Notes: generated by a model from the sequence alone, not told the origin. DNA of 64,000 bases from Variovorax ginsengisoli (GCF_030811835.1 NZ_JAUSRO010000006.1:186001-250000), one strand, 5' to 3'; shown: positions 18,325 to 27,875, numbered from the stretch's first letter. Numbers and translations are program-made.

Positions 18325-19650
18325 ATGACCGAACATGTTCTTCCCGCTGCGGCCTCCGCAGCCAAGCCCGGCGCGCCCGGCTCCCCCAAGATGGGCCGTC
18401 TGGCCATGGCCAGTTCCATCGGCACCACGCTCGAGTGGTACGACTTCACGGTCTATAACATCATGGCTGCACTGGTCTTCAACGCGGTGTTCTTCCCGTC
18501 CTTTGACCCGCTGACAGGCACCATCCTGGCCTTCTCGACCTATGCGGTCGGCTATATCTCCCGCCCGCTGGGCGGCATGGTGTTCGGCCACCTCGGCGAC
18601 CGGCTCGGCCGGCGCTTCGTGCTGGTGGCCACGCTGGTCATCATGGGCATTTCCACCGGCCTGATGGGCATGCTGCCCACCTATGCCACGTGGGGCATCT
18701 GGGCGCCTGTCGCACTTGTGGCCTTGCGTTTCGTCCAGGGCGTAGCGCTCGGGGGTGAATGGGCCGGCGCCGTGCTCCTGTCGATGGAACACGGCAAGCC
18801 CGACGAGCGCGGCCGCAACGCCTCGTTCACGCAGGTGGGCCCTTCGTGCGGCACGCTGATCGGCACCGGCTTCATCGCCATCGTGTCGGCGTGGCTGAGT
18901 CCCGAGGAGTTCCAGGCCTGGGGCTGGCGTCTGCCGCTGATCTCCAGCGTTGCGCTGGTGCTGTTTGGCCTGTGGCTTCGCCGTGGTGTGGACGAGACGC
19001 CCGTGTTCCGCGAGATGGAGGAGAAGAAAGCCACCGCCAAGACGCCGATCAAGGAGGTGTTCACGCAGCACTGGCGCAGCCTGCTGGTCGCCGGCGGCTC
19101 GCGCATCGGCTCCGATGTGCTGTACGCGCTGGTCGTCGTATTCACCCTCACCTATGTCACGACGGTGCTGCACCTGTCGCGTCCGCTGGCGCTCACCGCC
19201 ACGATGATCGGTGCGGCCTGCAACGCGATCGCGGTGCCATGGTTCGGCAGCCTGTCGGACCGCATCGGTCGTCGCCCGGTCTACATTGCCGGCGCGCTGC
19301 TGGGCATGGTGTGGGCCTTCGTGTTCTTCGTTTTGATGGACAGCGCGCAGCCGGTTGCCATTTGCGCAGCGGTGGTGGTCGGTCTGTTGATTCACGCCAT
19401 GATGTACGGCCCCCAGGCCGCCTTCGTGACCGAGCAGTTTCCCGGCCGCGTGCGTTACGCGGGCGCCTCGCTGGCCTACACGCTCGCCGGCATCGTGGGT
19501 GGCGGCTTTGCGCCGCTGATCATCGCCAGCCTGTTCAAGTCGTGGGGTACCACCGTGGCCGTGTCGCTGTATGTGGTAGTCGCATTGAGCCTGACGCTCA
19601 TCGCACTCGTGGTGGCCCGCGAAACCGCCAAACGCCCTCTGGAGACCTGA
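18325..19650 (+). CDS. MFS transporter, metabolite:H+ symporter (MHS) type
   Basis: A 441-residue major facilitator with 12 hydrophobic segments. The MHS signature is clear: SSIGTTLEWYDFTVYN in helix 1 and the loop motif GHLGDRLGRRFVL between helices 2 and 3, as in ShiA, ProP and CitA-like symporters. The GALGGEW-like segment reads GVALGGEWAGAVLLSME. It lies between the alpha-beta barrel gene and the DUF2848 gene with short spacers. The likely substrate is a small carboxylate or amide related to the downstream amidase. Confidence 0.92.
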   Translation: MTEHVLPAAASAAKPGAPGSPKMGRLAMASSIGTTLEWYDFTVYNIMAALVFNAVFFPSFDPLTGTILAFSTYAVGYISRPLGGMVFGHLGDRLGRRFVLVATLVIMGISTGLMGMLPTYATWGIWAPVALVALRFVQGVALGGEWAGAVLLSMEHGKPDERGRNASFTQVGPSCGTLIGTGFIAIVSAWLSPEEFQAWGWRLPLISSVALVLFGLWLRRGVDETPVFREMEEKKATAKTPIKEVFTQHWRSLLVAGGSRIGSDVLYALVVVFTLTYVTTVLHLSRPLALTATMIGAACNAIAVPWFGSLSDRIGRRPVYIAGALLGMVWAFVFFVLMDSAQPVAICAAVVVGLLIHAMMYGPQAAFVTEQFPGRVRYAGASLAYTLAGIVGGGFAPLIIASLFKSWGTTVAVSLYVVVALSLTLIALVVARETAKRPLET

Positions 19651-19651
19651 G

Positions 19652-20374
19652 ATGACGATGCACCCTCTGAATTTTGCCTGCGAGAGCATCGCCGCCGACG
19701 GCACGCGCTCTACCGCCTTGCACAGCGTCGCGCCCCGCGCGCTGGTGGTGGCGGGATGGACCGGGCGCGATGTCGCAGCCATCGAACATCACATCGAAGA
19801 ACTCGCGGCCATCGGTGTTCCGCGCCCATCGAGCGTGCCGTTGTACTACCGCGTCGCCGCCCAGTTGTTGACGCAATCGCCGTCCATCGAGGCGCTGGGT
19901 GAACAGAGTTCCGGCGAGGCAGAGCCTTTGTTCTTCTTCTCCCGGGGGACGTGGTGGCTGAGCGTGGCATCAGACCATACCGACCGGCAGGTCGAGAGCT
20001 ACTCCGTGGCCGTGTCCAAGCAGATGTGCGCCAAACCCGTGGCCCAAACTGCGTGGCGATGGGAAGACGTACAGGCACACCAGGACACGCTGGAACTGCG
20101 CTCGCGCATTCTGGAAGACGGCCGGTGGGTCGACTACCAGCGTGGAACGCTCGCGTCGATCCGTCCGCTGGCCGCGCTGCGCGACGGCGTTCCCGGTACC
20201 GATGTCGCGCCCGAGGGGCTCTTCATGACCTGCGGGACACTCGGCGCGTTGCCCAACGCCAAGGGCGAGGGCATCCGCCCCGCGGTCGAGATGGAGATCG
20301 AGATCCACGACCCCCGACTGCAGCGTCGCATCGTCCACCGCTACGCCGTGCAGGCGCTGGAAGTGGTAGCGTGA
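19652..20374 (+). CDS. DUF2848 domain protein
   Basis: A 240-residue protein that matches DUF2848 in pattern (ALVVAGWTGRD, HIEELAAIGVPRPSSVPLYYRV, FMTCGTLGA, EMEIEIHDP). Family members share features with fumarylacetoacetate hydrolase-like proteins but lack an established reaction. It starts one base after the transporter stop, and its TGA overlaps the GTG of the amidase gene, so the three are translationally linked. A role in handling the amidase substrate or product is inference. Confidence 0.8.
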   Translation: MTMHPLNFACESIAADGTRSTALHSVAPRALVVAGWTGRDVAAIEHHIEELAAIGVPRPSSVPLYYRVAAQLLTQSPSIEALGEQSSGEAEPLFFFSRGTWWLSVASDHTDRQVESYSVAVSKQMCAKPVAQTAWRWEDVQAHQDTLELRSRILEDGRWVDYQRGTLASIRPLAALRDGVPGTDVAPEGLFMTCGTLGALPNAKGEGIRPAVEMEIEIHDPRLQRRIVHRYAVQALEVVA

Positions 20375-21717
20375 CGGGTATGAAAAACGCCACCATTTCC
20401 GTGCTGCGCGAGCGCATTGCGCGCGGCGAAACCTCCCATGAAGCATGGGTCGCGCAAGCCCTCGAAGGCGCATCGTCCGACGCGGCGAAGCATGTCTTCA
20501 CGCGGCTCTATGGCGACGCCGCCCTGGCCGCCGCGCGCCATGCCGATGCATCGCAGCGTGCCGGCGTGGTGCTGCCTGCGCTGTCCGGCCTGCCCGTCAC
20601 CATCAAGGACCTGTACGACGTGGCCGGCGAGACAACGATGGCCGGCTCCGTCGTGTGCGACGGCGAGCCCGCCGCGACGGCGGACGCCGTGGCCGTCGCG
20701 CGCCTGCGCACGGTCGGCGCGGCGATCGTCGGCAAGACCAACATGACCGAGTTCGCCTTCTCGGGCGTCGGCATCAACCCGCACCACGGCACGCCGCGCA
20801 ACCCGGCCGACGCTGCGGTGGCGCGCATCCCCGGCGGGTCGTCGTCGGGCGCGGCGGTGTCCGTCGCGCTCGGCCTGGCGGTGGCAGGGCTGGGCTCCGA
20901 CACGGGCGGCTCGATCCGCATCCCGGCCGCGCTGTGCGGTCTGGTCGGCTTCAAGAGCACGCAGTCGCGCGTGCCGCTCACCGGCGCCTTCGAGTTGGCA
21001 CGCTCGCTCGACACCGTGTGCGCCATGACGCGCAGCGTCGCCGACTGCCTGCTGGTCGACGCCGCCATTGCCGATACGCCCCTCGCGGTGCGACGCCGTC
21101 CGCTGCAGGGCATGCGCCTGGCAGTGCCGCGCACGCTGATGTTCGATGGCATCGAGCCAGCCGTGGCCCAGGCCTTCGACCGCGCGCTGGGCGTGCTGTC
21201 GGCTGCGGGCGCCATCGTGGTCGACATCTCGCTGGCCGAGTTGGCCGAGATCTCGCAGATCAATGCCCCTGGCGGCTTCTCGCCGGTCGAGGCCTCTGCC
21301 GTGCACCGTGCCCGCATCGGTGCGCAGCGCGCCCGCTTCGACCCGCGCGTCGCGGCACGCATCGATCTTGGCATGTCGGTGAGCGCGACCGACTACATCG
21401 TCATGCAGGACCGCCGCCGCGACTGGATCGGCCGCGTCGAAGGTGCCCTCGAAGGCTTTGACGCGCTGCTGTGCCCCACGGTGCCGATCGTCGCGCCGGC
21501 CATCGACGCGCTGGTGACCGACGAGGCCTTCTTCAAGGCCAACGGCCTGCTGCTGCGCAACACCTTCGCGATCAACTTCCTCGACGGTTGCGCCTTCAGC
21601 CTGCCGTGTCAGCGCGAAGGCGAGTTGCCGGTCGGGTTGATGCTGTCTTCGGTGCGTGGCGACGACGCGCGCCTGGCTGGCGTGGCATTGGCGGTGGAGT
21701 CGGCGCTGGCTGGCTGA
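20371..21717 (+). CDS. Amidase (amidase signature family)
   Basis: A 448-residue Ser-cisSer-Lys hydrolase. The lysine lies in VTIKDLYDVAGETTMAGS, the cis-serine in PGGSSSGAAVSVALGLA and the nucleophilic serine in GSDTGGSIRIPAALCGLVGFK. A GTG at 20371 overlaps the preceding stop; an ATG at 20380 (MKNATISVL) is an alternative start three codons later. Such enzymes hydrolyse amides, including aryl and alkyl amides and malonamates; the specific substrate is not evident. Co-location with an MHS symporter suggests uptake and hydrolysis of an exogenous amide. Confidence 0.9.
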   Translation: MTGMKNATISVLRERIARGETSHEAWVAQALEGASSDAAKHVFTRLYGDAALAAARHADASQRAGVVLPALSGLPVTIKDLYDVAGETTMAGSVVCDGEPAATADAVAVARLRTVGAAIVGKTNMTEFAFSGVGINPHHGTPRNPADAAVARIPGGSSSGAAVSVALGLAVAGLGSDTGGSIRIPAALCGLVGFKSTQSRVPLTGAFELARSLDTVCAMTRSVADCLLVDAAIADTPLAVRRRPLQGMRLAVPRTLMFDGIEPAVAQAFDRALGVLSAAGAIVVDISLAELAEISQINAPGGFSPVEASAVHRARIGAQRARFDPRVAARIDLGMSVSATDYIVMQDRRRDWIGRVEGALEGFDALLCPTVPIVAPAIDALVTDEAFFKANGLLLRNTFAINFLDGCAFSLPCQREGELPVGLMLSSVRGDDARLAGVALAVESALAG

Positions 21718-21822
21718 TCGGCGCCTCGATGTGCGACGGGTGGGCGGCGCCTGTCGCCTGCTGGTCTCGGGATGGGTGAGCCTTTGCCTATGATCCGGCG
21801 ATAGCCTGATCAAGGACGAGAC

Positions 21823-22605
21823 ATGCACACCGATTCCCCTTTGGTGCTGGGCCGCGAAGGCGCCGTTGCCACGCTGCGCTTCAACCGGCCCGCTGCGCTG
21901 AACGCCATCGACGTGCCGATGGCGAACGCTTTTCTCGCCGCGGCACGCGAACTGGCTGCCGACCCGAGCGTGCGCGCCGTGCTGGTCAGCGGCGCCGGCA
22001 AGGGCTTCATGGCCGGCGGCGATCTCGCCGTTCTGCAGGCCGACCCGCTGCAGGGCGCGGCCGACCTGATCGGTCCGCTGCACGAAGCGCTCACCGTGCT
22101 CGCCGCCATGGACGCACCTCTGGTCGCGCAAGTGCATGGCGTGGCGGCCGGCGCCGGCCTGAGCCTGATGCTGCAGGCCGACTTCGTGCTGGCCGCCGAG
22201 GGCACGCGCTTCAACCTGGCCTACGTGAACATCGGTGCCAGCTGTGATGTGGGTGCTTCGTGGGCGCTGCCGCGGCTGGTGGGCTTGCGCCGAGCGCTGG
22301 AAATCGCGATGCTGGGCGAGATGTTCGATGCGGCCACCGCCGAGCGCATGGGCCTGATCAACCGCGTGCTGCCGGCTGCCGACCTCGAGCGCGAGGCGAT
22401 GGCCTTCGCACAACGTCTCGCCCAGGGGCCGACAGTGGCGCTCGGCCGGTTGCGCCGCCTGATGCGAACCTCGTTCGAGCGCGACCTGCCGGGCCAGCTC
22501 GACGCAGAGTCGGCCGCGTTCCTGGAATGTGCCAGCAGCGATGATTTCCGACTCGGCATCGACGCCTTCTTCGCGAAGAAGACACCCACCTTCACCGGCC
22601 GCTAG
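21823..22605 (+). CDS. Enoyl-CoA hydratase/isomerase family protein
   Basis: A 260-residue crotonase-fold protein. The oxyanion-hole motifs are visible as GAGKGFMAGGDLAVL and AAGAGLSLMLQADFVLAAEGTRFNLAYVNIGASCDVG. The first catalytic Glu position of true hydratases is not obvious, so isomerase or other crotonase chemistry is possible. It starts 105 bases after the amidase with a possible TATGAT -10 element at 21789-21794, and is followed by a thiolase gene, fitting beta-oxidation. Confidence 0.88.
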   Translation: MHTDSPLVLGREGAVATLRFNRPAALNAIDVPMANAFLAAARELAADPSVRAVLVSGAGKGFMAGGDLAVLQADPLQGAADLIGPLHEALTVLAAMDAPLVAQVHGVAAGAGLSLMLQADFVLAAEGTRFNLAYVNIGASCDVGASWALPRLVGLRRALEIAMLGEMFDAATAERMGLINRVLPAADLEREAMAFAQRLAQGPTVALGRLRRLMRTSFERDLPGQLDAESAAFLECASSDDFRLGIDAFFAKKTPTFTGR

Positions 22606-22636
22606 GCCGACACCCCTTCATCTTCAGGAGCAACCC

Positions 22637-23821
22637 ATGAGCATCCAGGACATCTTCGTCGTCGGCACCGCCCGCACCGCCATCGGCACCTTCGGCGGCG
22701 CGCTGAAGGACGTGCCCAACACCCAACTCGCGACCACCGCGGTGAAGGCCGCCATCGAGCGCAGCGGCGTCGCGCCCGACGCCATCGGCCACGTCGTGAT
22801 GGGCAACGTGATCCCCACCGACGTGAAGGACGCGTACCTCAGCCGCGTGGCGGCCATCGATGCGGGCTGCCCGATCGAGACGCCGGCCTTCAACGTCAAC
22901 CGCCTCTGCGGCTCGGGCCTGCAGGCCATCGTGTCGGCGGCGCAAGCCATCGCGCTGGGCGACTGCGACATCGCCATCGGCGGCGGTTCCGAGTCGATGA
23001 GCCGCGGCCCGTACTTCGACACCTCGGCGCGCTACGGCATGCGCATGGGCGACGCCGTGCTGGTCGACTACATGCTCGGCATCCTGCACGACCCGTGGGA
23101 GAAGATGCACATGGGCATCACCGCCGAGAACGTGGCCGCACGCTACAAGATCTCGCGCGAAATGCAGGACGCGCTGGCTGTGCAGAGCCAGCAGCGCGCC
23201 GCCGCCGCCATCGCGGCCGGCCGCTTCAAGGAACAGATCGTTCCGGTCGAGGTGAAGACGCGCAAGGGCGTCGTGCTGTTCGACACCGACGAACACGTGC
23301 GCGCCGACACCACGGTCGAATCGCTGTCGAAGATGAAGCCGGCCTTCAAGAAGGACGGCCTGGTGACCGCGGGCAACGCCTCGGGCATCAACGACGGCGC
23401 CGGCGCGGTCGTGCTGGCCAACGCCGACCGCGTGAAGGCCCTGGGCCTGAAGCCGATGGCGCGGCTGGTGGGCTATGCGCATGCCGGCGTCGAGCCCGCC
23501 TACATGGGTACCGGCCCGGTGCCGGCCACGCGCAAGGTGCTCGAGCGCACGGGCCTGAAAGTGGCCGACCTCGACGTGATCGAGTCGAACGAGGCCTTCG
23601 CGGCGCAGGCCTGCGCGGTGATCCAGGAGCTGGGCTTCGACCCCGCCAAGGTGAACCCGAACGGCTCGGGCATCTCGCTGGGCCACCCGGTCGGCGCGAC
23701 CGGCGCGATCATCACGACGAAGGCGATCGCCGAGCTGCACCGCACCGGCGGGCGCTATGCCCTGGTCACGATGTGCATTGGGGGCGGGCAGGGCATCGCC
23801 GCCATTTTCGAAAGGGTCTGA
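22637..23821 (+). CDS. Acetyl-CoA C-acetyltransferase (thiolase)
   Basis: A 394-residue thiolase. The nucleophilic cysteine lies in NRLCGSGLQAI, the histidine in GHPVGATG and the second cysteine in MCIGGGQG. The ATG at 22637 follows an AGGAG site by six bases and yields the standard start MSIQDIFVVGTARTAIGTFGGALK; a longer upstream reading overlaps the hydratase and is rejected. It condenses or cleaves acetoacetyl-CoA or other 3-ketoacyl-CoA. PhaA-type or catabolic use cannot be distinguished from sequence alone. Confidence 0.93.
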   Translation: MSIQDIFVVGTARTAIGTFGGALKDVPNTQLATTAVKAAIERSGVAPDAIGHVVMGNVIPTDVKDAYLSRVAAIDAGCPIETPAFNVNRLCGSGLQAIVSAAQAIALGDCDIAIGGGSESMSRGPYFDTSARYGMRMGDAVLVDYMLGILHDPWEKMHMGITAENVAARYKISREMQDALAVQSQQRAAAAIAAGRFKEQIVPVEVKTRKGVVLFDTDEHVRADTTVESLSKMKPAFKKDGLVTAGNASGINDGAGAVVLANADRVKALGLKPMARLVGYAHAGVEPAYMGTGPVPATRKVLERTGLKVADLDVIESNEAFAAQACAVIQELGFDPAKVNPNGSGISLGHPVGATGAIITTKAIAELHRTGGRYALVTMCIGGGQGIAAIFERV

Positions 23822-23844
23822 GATTCGGGCGCGACAATCGCCCG

Positions 23845-24258
23845 ATGACGCCGCGCCATGCCCTCCTTCAGATCGACCCCGACGAGGTCGAGATGAGCGC
23901 CATCCGCGCACAGGGAGCGGGCGGCCAGAACGTGAACAAGGTGTCGAGTGCGGTGCACCTGCGCTACGACATCCTGGCTAGCTCCCTGCCGCCGGACGTG
24001 AAGGAGCGCCTGCTGGCATTGCGCGACAGTCGCATCACCCAGGAGGGCGTTCTGGTGCTCAAGGCGCAGCAGCATCGCACGCAGGAAATGAACCGCAGCG
24101 ATGCGCTGGCGCGGCTGCAGGCGCTGGTCGACAGCGTCGCGACCCCGCCGCGCGTGCGTCGGGCTACCAAGCCGACCTATGGCTCCAAGCAGCGGCGCCT
24201 CGAAGGCAAGAGCCAGCGCTCCGAGACCAAGAGCCTGCGCGGTCGCGTCAGGGACTGA
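23845..24258 (+). CDS. arfB: Alternative ribosome-rescue peptidyl-tRNA hydrolase ArfB
   Basis: A 137-residue release-factor-like protein with the catalytic GGQ (26-28) in AQGAGGQNVNKVSSAVHLRYDI and a C-terminal basic tail (KPTYGSKQRRLEGKSQRSETKSLRGRVRD) that enters the empty mRNA channel of stalled ribosomes. This is the full ArfB/YaeJ architecture. The start at 23845 is set by the normal N-terminus and length. An inverted repeat CGGGCG-N7-CGCCCG lies immediately upstream at 23826-23844. Confidence 0.92.
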   Translation: MTPRHALLQIDPDEVEMSAIRAQGAGGQNVNKVSSAVHLRYDILASSLPPDVKERLLALRDSRITQEGVLVLKAQQHRTQEMNRSDALARLQALVDSVATPPRVRRATKPTYGSKQRRLEGKSQRSETKSLRGRVRD

Positions 24259-24267
24259 GAGGCGGCA

Positions 24268-25227
24268 TCAGGCAGCTGGTGCCGGCTGCGGGCTGCAGAA
24301 GATGCACGATGGTGCCGGCGCGGCCGGCATGCTGGTCTCGTGGTTGCAGCAGTGCTCCAGCCAGCCGCCGACCAGCCGGTACACCGACAGGTTGGTGCGG
24401 GTGGTGGGCGCACACAGGTAGTAGCCCAGCGGGCTCTCGAAGCGCCGGCCCAGTGGCTCCACCAGTGTTCCGGCCTGGATCTCGTCTTCCACCAGGCAGG
24501 TTGGCACGATGCCCACGCCGAAGCCGGATACGGCGGCGCGGATGATGAGCGAGTACAGGTTGAAGCCGGGGCCGAAGCGGCTGCCGCTGGTGTCGCAGCC
24601 GTTGGCCTCCATCCAGTCCTGCCAGGCCAGCGGCACCTCGATGTGCTGCAGCAGTGTGGCGCGCTGCAGGTCGTCGGTCGTGCGCAGGGGCAAGGCATCG
24701 CGCAACTGGGCGCTGCAGACAATGCTGGTTTCCTTGCCGACCAGATAGCGCGCATTGGCACTCGGCCAGTTGCCGTAGCCGTACTGGATGGCGGCATCGA
24801 ATTCGTGCGACACCGCGAAGTCGTGCGCGTGCTGGTAGCGCACGAAGTTCAGCGACACCTGCGGCAGGGTGCGCTTGAAGTGGCCGAGCCGCGGAAAGAG
24901 CCATTGCGCTGCAAAGGTCGGCGGCACCGACATGTTGAGCGTGCCGCCGTCGCCACCGTGGGACATCAGCTGTGCAGTGGCCGATTCGAGCGCGGCCATG
25001 GCCGGCCGCGTGGCGTTCAGGTAGGTCGCGCCCGCATCGGTCAGCTCCAGCCCCGACGGCTTGCGGACAAACAGCTTCTGGCCCAGATAGTCCTCCAGCC
25101 CCGCGATGTGGCGGCTGATGGCGCTCTGCGTCACGCACAGCTCCTTGGCGGCCATGGTGAAGGCCTGGTGCTTGGCGGCCGAATGGAAGGCGTTCAGTTC
25201 CGAGATGGTCGGGCACAGGCGGCGCAT
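24268..25227 (-). CDS. LysR family regulator (GcvA-like)
   Basis: A 319-residue regulator with winged helix TISELNAFHSAAKHQAFTMAAKELCVTQSAISRHIAGLEDYLGQKLFVRKPSGLELTDAG. Its effector domain is of the GcvA type (LNMSVPPTFAAQWLFPRLGHFKRTLPQV). It is divergent from the amidohydrolase/ABC operon, so it is the likely regulator. The C-terminus carries an unusual Cys/Pro/Ala tail (MPAAPAPSCIFCSPQPAPAA). The start at 25227 (MRRLCPTISEL) fits the family; an upstream ATG at 25305 is less likely. Confidence 0.9.
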   Translation of the reverse strand: MRRLCPTISELNAFHSAAKHQAFTMAAKELCVTQSAISRHIAGLEDYLGQKLFVRKPSGLELTDAGATYLNATRPAMAALESATAQLMSHGGDGGTLNMSVPPTFAAQWLFPRLGHFKRTLPQVSLNFVRYQHAHDFAVSHEFDAAIQYGYGNWPSANARYLVGKETSIVCSAQLRDALPLRTTDDLQRATLLQHIEVPLAWQDWMEANGCDTSGSRFGPGFNLYSLIIRAAVSGFGVGIVPTCLVEDEIQAGTLVEPLGRRFESPLGYYLCAPTTRTNLSVYRLVGGWLEHCCNHETSMPAAPAPSCIFCSPQPAPAA

Positions 25228-25324
25228 GCGGGGGTATGAGTGGTAGTCATGGACGGGTGAGATTTTAGGCGTTGCGGTCAAGGCGGGCTGGCCCGATAAA
25301 TGCACCCTCTGGCATTGAATTGCG

Positions 25325-25349
25325 CATGGCGCGGTGCAACCGTGCCATG
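25325..25349. promoter_or_regulatory. Inverted repeat in the lysR/amidohydrolase divergent region
   Basis: CATGGCGCGG (25325-25334) and CCGTGCCATG (25340-25349) form ten-base arms with one mismatch around TGCAA. It lies 40 bases before the amidohydrolase start and is a plausible operator for the divergent LysR protein. Confidence 0.45.
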
Positions 25350-25388
25350 AGTAATGTTGAAGTCCCTTGACGAAACCCTGAATCTTTC

Positions 25389-26621
25389 ATGACCGCTTTG
25401 TTGATTGAAAACAGCCGTGTGCTGGATGTGCATGCGCTGAACTTGCGCAGTGGCCTGTCGGTCCTGGTGCAGGACGGCCGCATTGCCGCTGTCGGCGCCG
25501 ACGTGCAGGCCCCCGCCGGCGCCACGGTGATCGATGCCAAGGGCATGACACTGATGCCCGGACTGATCGATTGCCACGTGCACACGGTGGCCTCGTCGTT
25601 CAATCTGGGCACGGTCGCCAAGATGCCCAACGTGTTCGTGATGCTGCGCTCGCTGCCCATCATGAAAGGCATGCTGGAGCGTGGCTTCACCTCGGTGCGC
25701 GATGCGGGCGGTGCCGACTGGTCGCTGGCCGAAGCGGTGCGTACCGGGTTGGTACCAGGCCCGCGCATCTTTCCGTCGGGCAAGGCGCTGTCGCAGACCG
25801 GCGGCCATGCCGACTTCCGCCAGCGCAACGACGACCTGGACGTGTGTTCGTGCGCCTACAAGCTGGGCAATATCGGTCGTGTGGTCGATGGCGTCGATGC
25901 CTGCCGCATCGCTGTGCGCGAGGAAATTCTCAAGGGCGCGACACAGATCAAGGTGATGGCTTCGGGCGGCGTGGCGTCCCCCAACGACCCGATCGGCAAC
26001 CTCGGCTACTCCGAAGCCGAGCTGCGCGCCGTCGTCGAGGAGGCGTCCAACGCCAACACCTACGTGATGGCCCACGCGTACACGCCGCGCGCCATCGCCC
26101 GCGCCGTGCGCTGTGGCGTGCGCACCATCGAGCACGGCAACCTGGTCGACGCCCCCACGGCCGAACTGATGGCCGAGCTGGGCGCTTTCATGGTGCCCAC
26201 GCTCATCACCTACGAAGGTCTGGCCAACGAGGGCGAGCGCTACGGGCTGCCGGCCGCGTCGATCGCCAAGATCGACTCCGTGCGCGGGCAAGGCCGTGCC
26301 GCCATCGAAATCCTCGCCAAGGCTGGCGTCAAGATGGGCCTGGGCAGCGACCTGCTGGCCGAGACGCATTACCTGCAGGCCGACGAACTGCAACTGCGCG
26401 CCGACGTGCTGGGCAATGGCCCGGTGCTGCAGCAGGCCACCCTGATCGGCGCCGAGATCCTCGGCCAACAAGGCCAGCTCGGCGAAGTGACGGCCGGCGC
26501 CATGGCCGACCTGTTGCTGGTCGACGGCAATCCGCTGACCGACATCGGCTGCCTGCTGAACCAGGGCGAGCGCATCCGCGCGATCGTCAAGGACGGCGCG
26601 ATCTTCAAGAACACCCTCTGA
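25389..26621 (+). CDS. Metal-dependent amidohydrolase (imidazolonepropionase/prolidase-like)
   Basis: A 410-residue amidohydrolase superfamily enzyme. Metal ligands are visible as the HxH in GLIDCHVHT (H63, H65), a likely bridging lysine in IKVMASGG (K188), histidines in YVMAHAYTP and TIEHGNLVD, and the catalytic aspartate in GLGSDLLAE (D321). The N-terminal and C-terminal beta-sandwich strands are present. It heads an operon with a complete branched-chain-type ABC importer, so it probably hydrolyses an imported amide, peptide or lactam. Relatives include Sgx9260-type arginine carboxypeptidases and prolidases. Confidence 0.88.
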   Translation: MTALLIENSRVLDVHALNLRSGLSVLVQDGRIAAVGADVQAPAGATVIDAKGMTLMPGLIDCHVHTVASSFNLGTVAKMPNVFVMLRSLPIMKGMLERGFTSVRDAGGADWSLAEAVRTGLVPGPRIFPSGKALSQTGGHADFRQRNDDLDVCSCAYKLGNIGRVVDGVDACRIAVREEILKGATQIKVMASGGVASPNDPIGNLGYSEAELRAVVEEASNANTYVMAHAYTPRAIARAVRCGVRTIEHGNLVDAPTAELMAELGAFMVPTLITYEGLANEGERYGLPAASIAKIDSVRGQGRAAIEILAKAGVKMGLGSDLLAETHYLQADELQLRADVLGNGPVLQQATLIGAEILGQQGQLGEVTAGAMADLLLVDGNPLTDIGCLLNQGERIRAIVKDGAIFKNTL

Positions 26622-26654
26622 CTCCCCCTTTTTTTTGTCCTCCGGAAGACAACC

Positions 26655-27875
26655 ATGCAACGTAGAAACTTCGTCAAGCTCGGCGGCGCCGCTGCCGCAC
26701 TGCAATGCCTGCCCACCATCGGCTTCAGCCAGCAGGGCGACGTGTTCCGCATCGGCTCGCTCACGCCCATCACCGGCGCAGGCAGCCCCTACGGCCCCGG
26801 CATGCAGCAGGCCATCCGCTTGGCCGTGGACGAGATCAATGCCGCGGGCGGTGCCGGCGGCCGCAAGCTGGAACTCTTCACCGAAGACGACCAGACCAAG
26901 CCCGACGCCGCCGTGCTTGCCGCCAAGAAGCTGATCGAAGTGAACAAGGTGCAGGCGCTGCTGGGCACCTGGGCCTCGGGCGTGACGCTGGCGGTGATGC
27001 CGCTGACCGACGCGGCCGGCATCATCGAGATGAACGTCTCGGGCGCGCCGGCCATTTCCACGCTCGACACCAAGGACCTGGTGTGGCGCTTCCAGGCCAC
27101 CAACGACCGCTTCGGCGCAGCCTTTGCCGAGATCTGCACCAAGCGCGGTTTCAAGCGGCCCGCCACGATGGCGTTCAACAATGCCTCCGGACTTGGCAAC
27201 GTCGAGGGCTTCACGCGCGCCTGGACCCAGCGTGGTGGCAAGGTGGTCGAGCACGTCACTTACGAGCCGGCCCGCCCGAGCTACCGCAGCGAGCTGCAGA
27301 AGATCCTCGCGGCCAAGCCCGACGTGATCGTGATGGGTTCGTATCTGCCCGACACGACCATTCTGCTGCGCGAGTGGTTCCAGGCCGGTGGCGACAACAA
27401 GTGGATCATCCCCGGCTGGGCGGCCAACCCCGATCTCGTGAAGGCGCTGGGCGCAGAGGTGTGCGAAGGCATCATCTCGGTGGACACCGTGTCCAATGAA
27501 AAGAGCGCTTCGTACGCGCACTTCGACGCGGCCTTCACCAAGGCCAGCGGCAAGGCCGCATCGACCAACATCTACGCCGCGATGGCCTACGACATGGTGA
27601 TCGCGCTGGGCCTGGCGATGGAAGCCGCCGGTCCGCGCGCCACGGTCGAGCAGATCAACGCCAGGATCCGCGACGTCTCCAACGCACCTGGCACGGCCGT
27701 GTTCACCTTCGCCGAAGGCAAGGCGCAGCTGGCCAAGAAGGCCAAGGTGAACTACGAAGGTGCCTCGAGCAAGTTGGACTTCGACAAGGCGGGCGATGCG
27801 ACGCCCGACTTCGGTGTGTACGTCATCGAAAAGGGCCAGTTGGTGCGCCGCGACGTCGTGTCGATCACGATGTGA
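26655..27875 (+). CDS. Branched-chain amino acid-type ABC transporter substrate-binding protein
   Basis: A 406-residue periplasmic type I binding protein (LivJ-like fold). The N-terminus MQRRNFVKLGGAAAALQCL carries an RR-x-F pattern that suggests Tat export. The mature part begins VFRIGSLTPITGAGSPYGPGMQQAIRLAVDEINAAGGAGGRKLELF, typical of the family. It sits 33 bases after the amidohydrolase and is followed by both permeases and both ATPases. The ligand is probably an amino acid derivative or amide. Confidence 0.93.
   Translation: MQRRNFVKLGGAAAALQCLPTIGFSQQGDVFRIGSLTPITGAGSPYGPGMQQAIRLAVDEINAAGGAGGRKLELFTEDDQTKPDAAVLAAKKLIEVNKVQALLGTWASGVTLAVMPLTDAAGIIEMNVSGAPAISTLDTKDLVWRFQATNDRFGAAFAEICTKRGFKRPATMAFNNASGLGNVEGFTRAWTQRGGKVVEHVTYEPARPSYRSELQKILAAKPDVIVMGSYLPDTTILLREWFQAGGDNKWIIPGWAANPDLVKALGAEVCEGIISVDTVSNEKSASYAHFDAAFTKASGKAASTNIYAAMAYDMVIALGLAMEAAGPRATVEQINARIRDVSNAPGTAVFTFAEGKAQLAKKAKVNYEGASSKLDFDKAGDATPDFGVYVIEKGQLVRRDVVSITM

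Noticed and set aside
20134-22413. Long - strand frames opposite the amidase and enoyl-CoA hydratase
   Set aside because: They overlap strongly supported enzymes and contain only biased-composition sequence.
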